A stretch of DNA of 11,359 nt from an uncultured Ruminococcus sp. (GTDB lineage: Bacteria > Bacillota > Clostridia > Oscillospirales > Ruminococcaceae). Each line of letters starts with the position of its first letter. Positions within the stretch are counted from its first letter, which is position 1. Shown here one piece after another: positions 1-9,200 of this stretch. Made by a program: the position numbers and the translations under genes. The stretch covers positions 1 through 11,359 of the forward strand of contig NZ_CALDMP010000088.1 in NCBI RefSeq assembly GCF_937915125.1, given 5' to 3'. Below the pieces are notes generated by a model. The model was given only the letters and a program-made list of their open reading frames with translations, was not told the origin of the DNA and ran no database searches.

Positions 1-258
1 ACAGCCCTTTGTTGCGTAAACCTTTGCGCCACCTAAAGCAGGGGAACTCTCTGTGCTTAAATCCTGTCCCCAGACCGAGCTGTTTTCTCCCTGTGAAAGG
101 AGATAAGCCACCTCGCCGCTGCCAAACTGCGTTTCGGTTTTGCCGCCGTTTTCGTCTGCTGTATCTGAAAGGGAATAGCAGTTTGTGATTGTGCCGTAAT
201 TACCTGCACACACGCCGCCAATCAATGATGCATTTCCTTCTGCGCTGATATTGCCTGA
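1..258 (-). pseudogene. Out-of-frame continuation of the GLUG module
   Basis: Reading the minus strand from 258 down to 1 in the frame shifted by one base gives an open stretch with no stop. It contains SGNISAEGNA, then a GLUG repeat (IGGVCAGNYGTITNCYS) and the usual module end (GSGEVAYLL, VWGQDL, GGAKVYA). The same elements close the modules of the large gene on the right. The upstream frame reads NCYTQAIS where the repeat family has NCYNTG or similar: the DNA has TATAC where TATAAC is expected, so one A is missing near 258-262. The gene continues past the left edge, so its C-terminus is unknown. The alternative to a real mutation is a sequencing or assembly error. Confidence 0.8.
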
Positions 259-2237
259 GTATAACAATTTATAATTGCGCCTTCATTATATCCGCAGATA
301 CCTCCGGCAGAAGCTTTACGATACACTGAAATTACTACACCTGCATTATAACAATTTGTGATGATACCGCCGTTTGCTCCGCACACGCCGCCAACATAGT
401 CATTTCCTCTGAAATATGCGTCAGCAATACCAACACCGGAAACCTTGCCGCCGCTTTTTATGCTGCCAAACAAGCCGACATAACTTGTATCTGAATCATT
501 GAAATACAATCCGCTTACTGCATATCCCTGTCCGTCAAATGTGCCGGTGTATTTGTTTGAACTGTTACCGATAGGCGTCCAGTCAATCCAGTTCTCTGCC
601 TTTACACCGCCACAGTTTGCAACATCACCTGTGTTCACGGTAATATCAGCAGTAAGGACAGCGTTTATTCCTGTATTTCCGCTGTTAACCTGCTGTGCAA
701 GCCAGTAAAGCTGACCTGCATTTCCAATTTCGTAAACGCTGTCTGTGTCGCTGTCTGTTGCAGGCTCATATGCGCCGCAGATTGAACAGAAGCCGTTTTC
801 ATCATAGGTGTGATTATCCGCTGTGATTGTACAGCTGATCGTATTTGTGCCAAGGTCGCCGTCAATATCATAGGTATATGTGGCTATGCAGTCAGTAACG
901 AGGAGATAACCGTTTTCAATAGTGCTTCCCTGAAGGTCAGACACCATATCCGCATTTATGCCGTAATCAGCAAGGCAGATAACGGTCGTTTTTTCTGTGA
1001 ACGGTAAAAGCGGTGAAACATATAAAGTCGAAATACTGCCTGCTGCATTGACTGCAATTAATGGGTTGTCTTTGCAGTTCAGTTTTGTCAGTAACGTATT
1101 CTGGCTCAAATCCAGGCTCGTCAGCTGATTGTCGTAGCAGTACAGATATTTCAGTGCAGCATTCTTGCTCACATCAAGGCTCGTCAGCTGATTGGAGTAG
1201 CACCACAGTGTTGTCAATACTTTATTCTGGCTCACATCAAGGCTTGTAAGCTGATTGTTATAGCAGTACAGACTTGCCAGTGCTGAGAAATGCTCCACGC
1301 CGGTCAGGTCGGTAATTGCCATACCATTCACATTAATGGCGGTCACTTCCGCTATTTCTTCTGCGTTCAGAATGCCGTCACCGCTGGTGTCGCAGTATTC
1401 CTGCACATAGCTGCGGAAATTTGCGTCCGGGAAGGTGGTTTTGTTAATTTCCACCATGGGAGCGCTGATGGTACAGCTGATGGTCTTCGTACCGTTCTCG
1501 CCGTCAATGTCATGGGTATAGGTCGCTGTATCAGCCGTTATCAGAAGAAAGCCGTTTTTAATTGTTCCGCCCGTCAGGCCGGAAATCATCTCTTCCCTGA
1601 TGTCGTAATCCGCAAGGAAAATACTGAACGACTCCGCTGTGAAAGCGGCCAGATTATTACCCTTGAAATCGGAGATTTGTTTTGATGCATTCACTGCAAG
1701 CAGCGGATTTTCGTAGCAGTACAGGTCTTCCAGTGCTGTACAATCGCTCAAATCCAGGCTCGGCAACTGATTACTTTCGCAGTATAGAGATTCCAGGGCT
1801 GTACAATCGCTCACATCCAGGCTCTGCAGCTGATTGTTGTTGCATTCCAGATATGACAGTGCTGTACACCCGCTCACATCAAGGCTTGTAAGCTGATTGT
1901 AGTAGCACTTCAGTTTTGTCAGTGCTGTACACCCACTCACATCAAGGCTCGTCAGCTGAGTGTTGTAGCAATCCAGTCTTGTCAGTGCAGTACACCCGCT
2001 CACATCCAGGCTCGTCAGCTGATTGCTGTGGCAGTACAGTGTTGTCAGTGCTGTAAACCCGCTCACATCCAGGCTCGTCAGCTGATTGGAATTGCAGTTC
2101 AGTGTTGTCAGTGCTGTGAAATACTCCACGCCGGTCAGGTCGGTGATTCCCTTACTCTGCACATCAATGGAAGTCACCGCCGCAATTTCCTCTACGGACA
2201 GATTGTCGTCACTATTGGTGTCGCAGTTTTCCTGCAC
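222..2237 (-). CDS. Headless LRR/EF-hand/GLUG surface-protein fragment (frame ends at a frameshift)
   Basis: This is the longest intact frame of a broken gene, 671 codons from a GTG. Residues 1-270 and 271-480 are two versions of one unit: an EF-hand-type loop (DTNSDDNLSVEE at residues 6-17; DTSGDGILNAEE in the second unit), then 21-residue leucine-rich repeats of the form LTSLDVSGCTALTxLxCxxNQ, then a beta-rich tail ending in a TYxxDIDGxxGTxTISCTI motif. A CxxC knuckle (FCSICGAYE) and a GLUG module (LYWLAQQVN, WTPIG, YTGTFDGQG, GGVCG...NCYN) follow. The family is extracellular, but no signal peptide or Shine-Dalgarno is present: a TAA lies three codons upstream of the GTG, and homology to the second unit (ANFRSYVQEYCD) stops at the Arg codon at 2246. 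The frame ends in MHH-stop only because of a one-base deletion; the true continuation is in another frame to position 1. Probably a pseudogene or silent fragment. Confidence 0.8.
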   Translation of the reverse strand: MQENCDTNSDDNLSVEEIAAVTSIDVQSKGITDLTGVEYFTALTTLNCNSNQLTSLDVSGFTALTTLYCHSNQLTSLDVSGCTALTRLDCYNTQLTSLDVSGCTALTKLKCYYNQLTSLDVSGCTALSYLECNNNQLQSLDVSDCTALESLYCESNQLPSLDLSDCTALEDLYCYENPLLAVNASKQISDFKGNNLAAFTAESFSIFLADYDIREEMISGLTGGTIKNGFLLITADTATYTHDIDGENGTKTISCTISAPMVEINKTTFPDANFRSYVQEYCDTSGDGILNAEEIAEVTAINVNGMAITDLTGVEHFSALASLYCYNNQLTSLDVSQNKVLTTLWCYSNQLTSLDVSKNAALKYLYCYDNQLTSLDLSQNTLLTKLNCKDNPLIAVNAAGSISTLYVSPLLPFTEKTTVICLADYGINADMVSDLQGSTIENGYLLVTDCIATYTYDIDGDLGTNTISCTITADNHTYDENGFCSICGAYEPATDSDTDSVYEIGNAGQLYWLAQQVNSGNTGINAVLTADITVNTGDVANCGGVKAENWIDWTPIGNSSNKYTGTFDGQGYAVSGLYFNDSDTSYVGLFGSIKSGGKVSGVGIADAYFRGNDYVGGVCGANGGIITNCYNAGVVISVYRKASAGGICGYNEGAIINCYTQAISAQKEMHH
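1035..1280 (-). repeat. Leucine-rich repeat array B (4 units)
   Basis: Four units of the same 63-bp repeat lie in the second EF-hand/LRR unit, ending NPLIAVNAA. They use the SQN or SKN variant where array A mostly has SGC. The matched endings of arrays A and B, each followed by a FLADYDI/CLADYGI segment, show that the whole EF-hand plus LRR unit was duplicated and that one copy later changed its repeat number. Confidence 0.85.
1678..2111 (-). repeat. Leucine-rich repeat array A (7 units, 63-bp period)
   Basis: Seven consecutive units of 63 bp encode 21-residue leucine-rich repeats, the last one shorter and ending NPLLAVNAS. The middle units share the core LTSLDVSGCTALT and are clearly related at the DNA level, for example 1927-1989 against 1990-2052. 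This is not the longer BspA/TpLRR type. Each unit carries a Cys in the LxC position and several carry a second in SGCTA. Confidence 0.85.
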
Positions 2238-2280
2238 ATAGCTGCGTTATAAAATATCAATAAATTCTTTACCAATCGTA

Positions 2281-2309
2281 TTGACAGATTCTCTTTTTTG
2301 TGATATAAT
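2281..2309 (+). promoter_or_regulatory. Sigma-A promoter of the TetR-family gene
   Basis: TTGACA at 2281-2286 and TATAAT at 2304-2309 are separated by exactly 17 bases, a full consensus match in both hexamers. The start codon of the regulator lies 38 bases downstream of the -10. An imperfect dyad (ATCGGATTG at 2308-2316, AATTCTGAT at 2324-2332) overlaps the predicted start of transcription and could be an autoregulatory operator, but the match is weak. Confidence 0.85.
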
Positions 2310-2332
2310 CGGATTGAGCAATTAATTCTGAT

Positions 2333-2340
2333 AGGTGAGG
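2333..2340 (+). promoter_or_regulatory. Ribosome binding site for the TetR-family gene
   Basis: AGGTGAGG ends seven bases before the ATG at 2348. This spacing favours 2348 over the in-frame ATG three codons later. Confidence 0.75.
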
Positions 2341-2347
2341 TAACTGT

Positions 2348-2959
2348 ATGGGTGCAATGAATGTGAAAGCACATGAAGCCAAGAGAACGCATATCATGGT
2401 AAAATGTTTTGAATGTTATGCAGAGCATGGTCTCGGCAGTGTCGGAATCAAAGGACTTGCAGAGGCGTGCGGGATTTCTTCGGGAAATTTGTATTTTTAT
2501 TTCGATAATCTCGATGATCTGATTATTCAGTCCACTGAATATTGCATGAGCAAGGTAGAAGATGACTTCATGGCGAAAGCACCTACCAAGGTGTCAGACT
2601 TATGGCGTTTTATTGATGAGATTCCCTACTGGACAGCTGAAAAGCATGGAAAGAAGTACCGCCTGATGTATCAGATCTATACGCATCCGAAATACAGAGA
2701 ATACGGTCAGAAATTCTTTGCGGGTGTTAATCTGCGATACACAGAATATGCGAAACAGTTAGAGGGCAAATTGGGGATTCCTTATCAGAAACTGACCGGG
2801 CTGATTTTTATTCTCGTTCGTGCCAGCGTTCACTATGCATTGTTTGAGGACGAATTTTACCTCAAATCACAGATTGCAGTGCTGAAAGAGAGCCTGGAAT
2901 TATTGATTGAAAAGTATAATTCCGGGGTTCAGTCAACGGAAATAGGTGCTGATACATAA
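2348..2959 (+). CDS. TetR/AcrR-family transcriptional regulator
   Basis: A 203-residue protein of typical TetR-family length. Residues 12-58 form the DNA-binding helix-turn-helix: a first helix around KRTHIMVKCFECYAEHG, a second around IKGLAEACG, and the recognition segment ISSGNLYFYFDNLDDL, which matches the family pattern ISxGxLYxYFxNKxDL. The remainder (about 60-203) is predicted helical and would be the ligand-binding and dimerisation domain; it is too divergent for me to name a ligand. It has its own consensus promoter and a good ribosome binding site. The next gene begins 145 bp downstream on the same strand and the broken paralogue lies divergently upstream, so regulation of the giant surface protein, itself, or both is plausible but not shown. 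The family assignment is secure; the target is inference. Confidence 0.93.
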   Translation: MGAMNVKAHEAKRTHIMVKCFECYAEHGLGSVGIKGLAEACGISSGNLYFYFDNLDDLIIQSTEYCMSKVEDDFMAKAPTKVSDLWRFIDEIPYWTAEKHGKKYRLMYQIYTHPKYREYGQKFFAGVNLRYTEYAKQLEGKLGIPYQKLTGLIFILVRASVHYALFEDEFYLKSQIAVLKESLELLIEKYNSGVQSTEIGADT

Positions 2960-3008
2960 GATGCCGTCAGCAAATTCATGAGAGGAGGGCTTTTTCGGCA
3001 GAAATATA

Positions 3009-3037
3009 TTCATATTGGCGATAAGCCGAAATATAAT
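3009..3037 (+). promoter_or_regulatory. Candidate promoter for the giant surface-protein gene
   Basis: TTCATA at 3009-3014 (4 of 6 to the -35 consensus) and TATAAT at 3032-3037 (perfect -10) are 17 bases apart. This predicts a leader of roughly 60 nucleotides before the ATG at 3105. The surrounding DNA is AT-rich, so a chance -10 is possible. No convincing terminator lies between the regulator and this point, so read-through from the upstream promoter may also contribute. Confidence 0.5.
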
Positions 3038-3068
3038 ATATAGCAGCAATGCCGAGCGCTGCGTATAT
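3038..3068 (+). promoter_or_regulatory. Imperfect inverted repeat just after the -10 (possible operator or leader hairpin)
   Basis: ATATAGCAGC (3038-3047) pairs with GCTGCgTATAT (3058-3068) through ten base pairs with one bulged G, around a ten-base loop. There is no run of T after it, so it is not an intrinsic terminator. Its place directly downstream of the candidate -10 fits an operator for the neighbouring TetR-type repressor, or a structure in the mRNA leader. Neither role is proven. Confidence 0.4.
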
Positions 3069-3090
3069 GAAATATCCTGATTATATTTAA

Positions 3091-3097
3091 GAGGAGG
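3091..3097 (+). promoter_or_regulatory. Ribosome binding site for the giant surface-protein gene
   Basis: GAGGAGG lies seven bases before the ATG at 3105. It is a strong match and fixes the start codon, which is followed at once by a signal peptide. Confidence 0.85.
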
Positions 3098-3104
3098 AAT
3101 ACTT

Positions 3105-3236
3105 ATGGAAAGGCAAACAAGTTTTTCAAAGCGAATTTTTAGTATCATGCTAAGTCTGCTTATGGTTTTGTCCATGCTGCTGTATTTCCCCGGTGGAACA
3201 TTCAGCAATATGGGCTTTGGACTGAAAGCAAATGCA
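3105..3236 (+). other. Signal peptide of the giant protein
   Basis: Residues 1-44 show a basic start (MERQTSFSKR), a hydrophobic core (IFSIMLSLLMVLSMLLYF), then a polar stretch ending in A-N-A before Glu45. That is a good signal peptidase I site. No lipobox Cys is present, so the protein is not a lipoprotein. Confidence 0.85.
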
Positions 3237-6200
3237 GAGGGTAACACAAATGATTTCACTCTTTCTGCGGTAACCGGCGATCCCAAGGGCAACAGCAATG
3301 AAAAATACACAAACTTATTTGACGGCGATACCGGAACAAAATGGTGCTGTGGTTTCAGCGGCTCTGCCTATGTGATCTTCAAGGCATCGGAGCCGGTCAA
3401 GCTCAGCAAATATTCAATCGCAACTACAAATGATACAATTGATTGTCTCGGAAGAAACCCGCTGGAATGGACGCTTTCTGCCTGCATGAATTATGCGGAC
3501 GAAAACACTTCATGGACAGTAATCGATACTGTTACAGATGGCAGCTTGCCAGCTGAAAATGAAACGTATACTGATTTCGATTTAGCAGAAACCACTTCGT
3601 TTTATCAGTATTTCAAGCTTGAAATCACAAAGATTAATAACGGTGACATTTTGCAGATCAGCGAGATTGCACTGAAGGATTATACACTGTGTGAGCATCA
3701 GTGGGAAGCTACAGGCGAAACAATCGCTCCAACCTGTACAGAGAGTGGCTATAACGTTGCATATTGCCCCTTATGTCAGGGAACAAGAAACGTACCAACA
3801 GTAGATGCTTTAGGGCACGATTTTGTTGGCGAGGTATGCACTCGCTGTGGGGTGGTAGACACAAAACCCAGAGAGCCTGCAACAGACGACAATGGTGTGT
3901 ATCAGATCGGGACAGCAGCGGAGCTTTACTGGTTTGCAGGGCTTGTAAACGGGGATGCAAGCGTGTGCGACTATGACGCAACGGATAATCCGACCGGCAC
4001 AAAGCAGAACAAATCAGCAAACGCAGTCCTCACGAACGATATTACCGTGAACAGCAATCTGCTTGGTTCTCTGACTTATGACGTTGACGGCAATGTAGCA
4101 AACGGCACGAGCTTCATAAGCTGGACGCCCATCGGCAAATACGACGACTCATACAGGTACAAGGGCACATTTGACGGAAAGGAATATACCGTCAAAGGCT
4201 TGTATTTCAATGATACAGATGAAACAACCGGAAAATATGTCGGCTTGTTCGGCTACGTAGGAAGCGGCGGAAAGGTTTCCAATGTGGGCGTTGTGGATTC
4301 CTATTTCAATGGTTACATGTATATTGGCGGCGTGTGCGGCAAGAATGCCGGCGAAATCACAGACTGCTATCACATCGGCGAAGTCGGCGGTCATTCTTAT
4401 GTGGGCGGCGTGTGCGGAGAAAATATCGGCGTTTCCATCACAGGCTGCTATCACACGGGCAAAGTCACCGCAACTAGCGCTGATGCTGAAGTCGGCGGCG
4501 TGTGCGGAATGAATTATGGAAGCACCATCAGAAACTGCTATAACACAGGCGAAGTCAGTGCAAGCGGCAGTGATCCAAAAGTCGGCGGTGTGTGCGGTTA
4601 TAATAATGTTTATCAAGGAACAGCAACAATCACAAATTGCTATAACACCGGCAAGGTCAGTGCAACTAGTAGTGGAGACGTCGGCGGCGTGTGCGGCTAT
4701 AATAGTAGTATCACCGAAAACTGCTATAACACCGGCGCAGTCAGTTCAAACGGCGACTATGGTTATTCCGGCGGCGTGTGCGGGCAAAGTAGTGGCACCA
4801 TCACAAACTGCTATAACACCGGCGCAGTCAGCAGTATAAGAATTGCGGGCGGCGTGTGCGGATATAATTCGAATGGCACCATCAAAAACTGCTATAACAT
4901 CGGCACAGCCAGCGCGAGCAGCAAAATTAACCCCAAGGCCAGCGGCGTATGCGGATCTAACAGCGGCACCGTCACAAACTGTTATTACCTTGATGTCAAA
5001 GAAACAGACACAATTGATGGTACAACGTTCAAAACCACAGCGAAGTTCCAAAACGGCGAGGTGGCGTATCTCCTCCAGGCTGGTCAGACAGCAGACGGAG
5101 AAGGAAATATTCCGGAAGTCTGGGGACAGAGCATAGGCACAGATCCGTACCCTGTTTTAGGCGGCGCAAAAGTATATGCTCCCACAGGCTGTGTTATATA
5201 TAATAACAGCGGTGACACAAGCCCAAAGGAACACGCTAATGATAACGGCACCTGCAAGAACTGCGGCGAGTATATGCCGGCAGTCTTCAATGAAACCGAA
5301 AACTGCTACGAAATCTCTAATGCAGGTCAGCTTTACTGGTTTGCAGGACTTGTAAACGGTACGCTTAGCGGAGTGACAAAGAAAACCTCTGCCAACGCAG
5401 TACTCACGGCAGATATTACCGTGAACAAGGACATCAGCACAAATCCAATTTCCTGGGCACCCATAGGTGACGACGACAAATACACTGGCACATTTGATGG
5501 ACAGGGACACACCATCAGCGGCTTGTATTTCAATGATGCAAAAGCAGAAGGTGTGGGCTTGTTCGGCCGCATCGGAGACGGCGGCAAGGTTTCCAATGTG
5601 GGCGTTGTGGATTCCTATTTCAGCGGCTATGATTATGTGGGCGGCGTGTGCGGATTGAATTTCGGCGCCATCACAAACTGCTATAACACCGGCGAAGTCC
5701 TTGCGAGCTACGATGCTGCTCATGTGGGTGGCGTGTGCGGAGAAAATTGGAAAGGCACCATCACAAACTGCTACAATACCGGCAAGGTTAGCGGTTCAGA
5801 TTGTGTGGGCGGCGTGTGCGGATACCAAGTATATGGCACCATCACAAACTGCTATAACACCGGCGAAATCCTTGCAAGCGGCAGTAAATTAAGAGTCGGC
5901 GGCGTGTGCGGCTATAATGACTACGAGGGTTCCATCACAAACTGCTATTCTCTGGAAACAGAGGATGGTCTAAGTGCAGTGGGAATGAACGATAGTTCCA
6001 GCAATGCAAAAACCAAAACCGCCGAGCAGTTCCAGAGCGGTGCGGTTTGCTATCTTCTGAACGGCGCAGACGATGTGTTCACCTGGCGGCAGAATCTGGA
6101 AACAGATGCTGCTCCTGTACTGGACGAAACCCACGGAAAAGTCTATGCAAGCACACCCTGTCCGGCAGAGTACACAAACGATGCGCTCAATATCCCGAAT

Positions 6201-9200
6201 ATCAAACATAGCTTCAAGGATGGTATGTGCAGCGTCTGCGGTGCATATGAAAGCGAACCGGAACTGAAGGACGGCGTATACCAACTGAAAACCAAGGGAG
6301 ACCTCTACTGGTTCGCCGAACAGATAAACAGCGGTAATACCGATCTGGACGCTGTGCTGGTCAATGACATCACCGTGAACACTGGGACAATGTCCGAGAG
6401 TACCAGAGGTGCAATGGAATGGACACCCATCGGCAACGATTCAAACAAATACACCGGCACATTCAACGGACAGGGACACATCATCAGCGGTTTGTATTTC
6501 CATGATGAAAGTGCATATTATGTCGGCTTGTTCGGATATGTAGGAAGCGGCGGCAAGATTTCCAATGTTGGCGTTGTGGATTCCTATTTGAGCGGCAGAG
6601 CTTGTGTCGGCGGTGTATGCGGCATGAATGAAGGCACCATCACAGGTTGCTATAACACCGGCATAGTCCGTGCAGGCAGTGGTTCAGAATGTGTGGGCGG
6701 CGTGTGCGGCGTGAATGAAGGCACCATCACAGGCTGCTATAATACTGGCGAAGTCAGCGGCGAAATGGGCGTCGGCGGCGTGTGCGGATATAATGGCGGC
6801 GAAACAACCAAATGCTATAACACCGGCATAGTCCGTGCAGGCAGTGGTTCAGAATGTGTGGGCGGCGTGTGCGGCGTGAATGAAGGCACCATCACAGGCT
6901 GCTATAATACTGGCGAAGTCAGTGGCGAAATGGGCGTCGGCGGCGTGTGCGGATATAATGATAGAGGCACCATCACAAACTGCTATTACCTTGAAACCTG
7001 CAACGCAGAGGGTACAGAGTTTACTGCCACCGAGGGCACAGCCAAAACGGCTGCCCAGTTTGCCAGCGGTGAGGTCTGCTATCTTCTGAACGGCGCAGAC
7101 AATGTGTTCGCATGGCGGCAGACCATCGGCGAGGATGCTCTTCCGGTATGGGATCAGACTCATGGAAAAGTCTATGCAAGCTATCCCTGCCCTGCGAAAT
7201 TCTCCAACACCAAGGCAGGCATTCCCACAGTAGAGCATAACTTCCAGGACGGCATTTGTACCGTCTGCGGTGCGTTTGAAATCGAACCGGAACAGATAGA
7301 CGGTGTATACCAGCTGAAAACAGTAACAGACCTCTACTGGTTCGCAGAACAGGTAAACAGCGGTAATACTGACCTGGACGCAGTTCTGGTCAATGACATC
7401 ACCGTGAACACCGGGGAACTGTCCGAAAGCACCACAGATGCAAAGGTATGGACGCCCATCGGCAACTACAACAACCAGTACACTGGTACATTTGATGGAC
7501 AGGGACACACTGTCAGCGGCTTGTACTTCAATGATGCAAACGCAAACTATGTTGGCATGTTCGGTTATGTAGGAATCGGCGGCAGTGTTTCCAATGTTGG
7601 CGTGGAAAACTCCTATTTCAACGGCAATAATTATGTAGGCGGCGTGTGCGGCGTGAATATTGGCGAAATCACAGACTGCTATAACAGCAGCGTAGTCAGT
7701 GCAAGCGGCAACAATACCTATGCCGGCGGCGTGTGTGGAGAAAATTATAAAGGCACCATTACAGACTGCTATAACACCGGCGAAGTCAGCGGCTACGATT
7801 GTGTCGGCGGCGTGTGCGGATATAATGGTGAAGGCACCATCACAAACTGCTATAACACCGGCGCAATCAGTGCAACTGGTGAAGATGCAGAAGCCGGCGG
7901 CGTGTGCGGATATCATGATAATAATGGCACCATCGCAAACTGCTACAACACCGGCGAGGTCAGCGGTTCACAATATGCCGGCGGCGTGTGTGCAGTCCAA
8001 TATAATTGCACCATCACAAACTGCTACAACACTGGGGCAATCAGCGGTTCAGGATATACCGGCGGCGTGTGCGGATACCAATATAGAAGCACCATCAAAA
8101 ACTGCTATAACACAGGGACAGTTAGCGGCTACAATTATGTTGGCGGCGTGTGCGGATATAATTCGAATTGCACCATCAAAAACTGCTATAACACCGGCGC
8201 AATCAGTGCGACTGGTAAAGATGCAGAAGTCGGCGGCGTGTATGGTTACCAATATAAAAGTACCATCACAAACTGCTACTACCTCGCCGCAACAGAGGAC
8301 GAGAACGGCGGCAAAACCTCTGATCAGTTCCACTCTGGTGAAGTGGCATATCTCCTTGCCCATGGCACAGACGGTGAGGTCTGGGGACAGGATCTGTCCA
8401 AGGACACCAACTACCCGGCATTCAACGCCCTCAAGGTCTACAAGGCAACTGTGGACGGCAATACCAAGTACCACAACCACACTGAAAGCACTTGCGAATA
8501 CTGCGGCGAGCTGATGGAGCCGGCGTTCAAAAACGGTGCATATCAGATCAGCACAAAGGAAGATCTCTACTGGTTTGCGGAATATGTCAACAGCGGCAAT
8601 ACTTCTGCAAACGCAGTCCTCACGGCAGATATTATCGTGAACGAAGGCAATGTCTCCGGCTGCAACGGCGTAAAGGCAGAGGGTTGGGTGGACTGGACGC
8701 CCATCGGTAACAACTCGAACAAATACACCGGCACATTTGACGGACAGGGACACGGCGTCAGCGGTTTGTATTTTAATGATGAAAGTGCAGAATATGTTGG
8801 CTTGTTTGGCTTCTTCGCATCTGGCAAGATTTCTAATCTGGGTGTGGAAAATTCCTATTTCAAGGGCAACAAGTATATTGGCGGCGTGTGTGGACGAAAT
8901 GAAGGAACCACCATCAACTGCTATAACACCAGCACAATCAGCGGTTTAGAAAATGTGGGCGGTGTGTGTGGAGAGAACTACATAACCGTCACAAACTGCT
9001 ACAACACCGGTACTGTCAGTGCAAGCGGCAACAACTCTTGGGTGGGCGGTGTATGTGGAGCTAATTATAGCGGCACCATCGCAAACTGCTATAACACCGG
9101 CGCAATCAGTGGAGCGGTTCGTGTCGGTGGCATATGCGGATCCAATTCCGATGAAATCATAAACTGCTATAACATCGGTGCAGTCAGCGGAACTGACAAT

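Noticed and set aside
2192..2428. Minus-strand open frame of 78 codons across the regulator's promoter
   Set aside because: It overlaps a consensus promoter and the start of the TetR-family gene and has no recognisable family features.
2981..2990. Strong Shine-Dalgarno-like AGAGGAGGG after the regulator gene
   Set aside because: No ATG, GTG or TTG follows within 5-13 bases and no frame of useful length starts there.
3011..3040. Hairpin GGC-GATAA-GCC flanked by AT-rich arms as a terminator for the regulator gene
   Set aside because: The GC stem is only three base pairs and no T run follows, so it does not meet the form of an intrinsic terminator.
6849..7916. Long minus-strand open frame opposite modules 3-4 (355 codons), with similar ones at 4149-4616, 5157-5723, 8049-8753, 8946-9773 and 10242-11066
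   Set aside because: They are antisense to the GLUG repeats and read as repeated Ile/Ala/His/Asp patterns (SAHAA, VIAVCDGA), which is the reverse complement of the GGVCG/NCYNTG codons. They have no family similarity I can recognise and the plus frame is fully open.
7699..8514. Plus-strand open frame of 271 codons in another frame of module 4, and similar ones at 4516-4839 and 9286-9612
   Set aside because: Out-of-frame shadows of the giant gene, rich in repeated AACAD/TAITPA patterns that only mirror the GLUG DNA repeat.
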